Shown one piece after another: positions 62,593 through 64,000 of a DNA stretch of 64,000 nt. The notes under the pieces were generated by a model, which saw nothing but the letters and a program-made list of their open reading frames with translations, had not been told where the DNA came from and did not search any database. A program made the translations under genes and the position numbers. Origin of the DNA: Chloroflexota bacterium (GTDB taxonomy: Bacteria; Chloroflexota; Anaerolineae; Anaerolineales; VGOW01). Within the stretch, counting starts at the first letter, position 1, and each line of letters opens with the position of its first letter. The DNA is taken from assembly GCA_016875735.1 (NCBI GenBank), contig VGOW01000001.1, positions 1-64,000 on the forward strand, given 5' to 3'.

Positions 62593-62672
62593 ACGATAGC
62601 CGACTGACGAAAGACGAAGGTTTACTCCCTCTTTCATCAGTCGTCATTTACCATTCGTCATTGATCTCATTC
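62592..62672. repeat. Dyad phrase repeat between minE and rodA
   Basis: GACGATAGCCGACTGACGAAAGACGAAG, then inverted CTTTCATCAGTCGTCATTTACCATTCGTCATTG, ending a few bases before the rodA ATG. Confidence 0.65.
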
Positions 62673-62673
62673 C

Positions 62674-63819
62674 ATGACCGCCATCCTCCAAACTCACCGC
62701 CGACAGATCTGGCAGCACTTCGACGTGTCGCTGCTCGCGCTGGTGTCATTGCTGGTCATCGTCGGCATCGCCATGATCCGCTCGACCACCTTCGAGAGCC
62801 CCGAACTGGCGAACTACCCCTTCGTCCAAATCCGTTGGGCATTGGTGGGTCTGGTCATTTTGTTCGGCGCGGCCATTTTCGACTACCGCTACTTGCGATC
62901 GCTGGCCCGTCCGATGTATGTGTTCGTGTTGATCTGGCTGTTCACGGTGGCCGCCGCCGGAATCGCCTCCTTCGGCGCACAGCGGTGGGTGCGGCTCGGC
63001 ACGCTCAACATCCAACCGTCGGAGATGGCAAAGATCGGCACGGTGATCTGGATGGCCGACTTCGCCACGCGCAACCGCGAGAAACTGAAGAATTACAAAT
63101 GGGTGCTGGCCTCTTTGGCCTTTGCCGGAATGCCCGCCGCGTTCGTGTTGGCCGAGCCGAATCTCAGCACGGCGATCATGATCATGATCGTCTGGTTCGC
63201 CATCATGTTCGCCGCCGGGCTGAAATGGGAATATATGGCAGCGCTCGGTGTGCTGGCGGCGATTGGCGCGTTCGTCGTGCTGCTGGTCGCCTTCCAAGTC
63301 GTTACCATTCCCAATTTCCCGTTGGAGGACTATCAGCGCCTGCGCATCGTCCGCTTCATCTTCCCCAACGCTGATCCCGACGCGCAGTACAACGTGTTGC
63401 AGGCGCTCATCAGCATCGGGTCGGGTGGGCTGTTCGGCGAGGGCTACAATCACGCCTCTCAAGTCAACTTGCGTTTCCTCAAAGTGCGGCACACCGATTT
63501 TATCTTCGCCTCCCTCTCGGCCGAGTTCGGTTTCGTGGGCGCGGCGCTGCTCATGATCACCATCGCGCTGATCATCATTCGCATCCTGCGCGTGGCCCGG
63601 GCCGCCACCGATCCGTTCGGAGCGCTCATTTGCTACGGCGTGGCCGTCTTGGTGTTCTACCAATCCTTCTTCAACATCGGCATGAACATGAATCTCCTGC
63701 CCGTCACCGGCCTGCCCCTGCCCTTCGTGAGTTACGGCGGCAGTGCGTTGGTGACGTATATGTTTGCGATTGGATTGGTGGAAAGCGTCGCGCTGAGGCA
63801 CAAAGAACTCGAGCGTTAG
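62674..63819 (+). CDS. rodA: Rod-shape SEDS glycosyltransferase RodA
   Basis: 381 residues with ten transmembrane helices. RodA polymerises lipid II as the partner of PBP2. SEDS motifs: GAQRWVRLGTLNIQPSEMAKIG, EPNLSTAIM, AQYNVLQALISIGSGGLFGEGYNHASQ and the loop motif RHTDFIFASLSAEFGFVG, with the Asp considered catalytic. The end PVTGLPLPFVSYGGSALVTYM is classical. Its cognate PBP2 lies five genes upstream in the same run. Confidence 0.95.
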   Translation: MTAILQTHRRQIWQHFDVSLLALVSLLVIVGIAMIRSTTFESPELANYPFVQIRWALVGLVILFGAAIFDYRYLRSLARPMYVFVLIWLFTVAAAGIASFGAQRWVRLGTLNIQPSEMAKIGTVIWMADFATRNREKLKNYKWVLASLAFAGMPAAFVLAEPNLSTAIMIMIVWFAIMFAAGLKWEYMAALGVLAAIGAFVVLLVAFQVVTIPNFPLEDYQRLRIVRFIFPNADPDAQYNVLQALISIGSGGLFGEGYNHASQVNLRFLKVRHTDFIFASLSAEFGFVGAALLMITIALIIIRILRVARAATDPFGALICYGVAVLVFYQSFFNIGMNMNLLPVTGLPLPFVSYGGSALVTYMFAIGLVESVALRHKELER

Positions 63820-63871
63820 CCGACCGCCGCTCCCGACCGGACTCGATCCCCTCGCAGGAAGCCGAAACGAG

Positions 63872-64000
63872 ATGCGCCCGGCGACGTTGCGTTTGCCCTC
63901 ATCGGCTATTCTCTACGGCCTCATCGTTTTCATTGCCGCCGTTTTGCGCTTCTGGAATCTGACCGAAATACCGCGCACCCTGTGGGTGGATGAATCGTGG
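63872..64000 (+). CDS. GT39-like (ArnT/PMT) membrane glycosyltransferase, start only
   Basis: The first 43 residues are in the window. A hydrophobic helix (AILYGLIVFIAAVLRFWNL) is followed by TLWVDESW, where the acidic Asp-Glu pair of GT-C enzymes sits in the first outer loop. This matches the start of Chloroflexota ArnT/PMT-like glycosyltransferases. The rest is beyond the edge, so the call is provisional. It follows rodA by 52 bp. Confidence 0.55.
   Translation, partial: MRPATLRLPSSAILYGLIVFIAAVLRFWNLTEIPRTLWVDESW

Overview
The window looks like a chromosomal segment of a GC-rich Chloroflexota bacterium, probably Anaerolineae. This rests on gene content (an NBR1-type Ig lipoprotein, a DUF2723 membrane glycosyltransferase, a form II CO-dehydrogenase-like cluster, fused NuoCD, MinCDE joined to an Mre/RodA cluster) and not on a marker-gene tree. 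No rRNA, tRNA, CRISPR array or prophage was seen.

Layout. 1-1.7 kb: end of a frameshifted winged-helix gene, a CBM9-type lipoprotein and an M28 peptidase remnant. 1.7-11.2 kb (minus): a molybdenum hydroxylase cluster with coxS-coxL-coxM in form II order, a molybdopterin-binding protein upstream, and corA, a MoxR ATPase, a CoxE-type VWA protein and XdhC downstream. 11.3-13.7 kb: three SnoaL/NTF2-like proteins around a chimeric broken gene. 13.8-19.5 kb (plus): recA, two VOC proteins, an Ig-domain lipoprotein and a single-chain type IIG restriction-modification enzyme. 19.5-29.3 kb (minus): a long run of aldehyde dehydrogenase, Uma2, IscX, NuoB, NuoCD, NuoI, Mrp, RicT, MATE-like and metal-receptor genes. 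It faces a divergent SufR-like regulator and an ErpA/IscA-type protein, so complex I genes sit among several Fe-S assembly factors. 30.6-33.7 kb (plus): DUF2203, a radical SAM protein, a 68-aa protein and a tyrosine-recombinase-fold protein whose catalytic residues are lost. 33.7-41.7 kb (minus): modE-modA-modB-tupA-tupB-tupC (only one ATPase), adenosine deaminase, a CAP-domain protein and an EamA transporter. A ModE-like operator precedes tupA. 41.7-51.4 kb: a broken mscS, a frameshifted GMC oxidoreductase, an M14 peptidase, a broken PLP desulfhydrase/deaminase, a Ser/Thr kinase, a hydrolase, a YwaF-like protein and a second EamA transporter. 51.4-64 kb: tilS divergent from mreB-mreC-mreD-mrdA-DUF2723-minC-minD-minE-rodA, then the start of a GT39-like gene.

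The metal theme links regions. The Mo hydroxylase needs molybdenum and molybdopterin handling, supplied by the mod/tup genes, the MoeA-like protein and the XdhC/MoxR/VWA maturation set. The complex I genes need Fe-S clusters, with IscX, Mrp, SufR and ErpA nearby.

Two features run through the whole window. First, degenerate arrays of 6-9 bp 'phrases', often a forward block followed by its reverse complement, sit at many gene boundaries, commonly just before a start codon. Some also lie in frame inside genes (tilS, DUF2723, xdhC, the type IIG enzyme, a lipoprotein signal peptide). Second, there are many broken genes, several by single-base changes in or beside T-runs, which could be real decay or assembly error.
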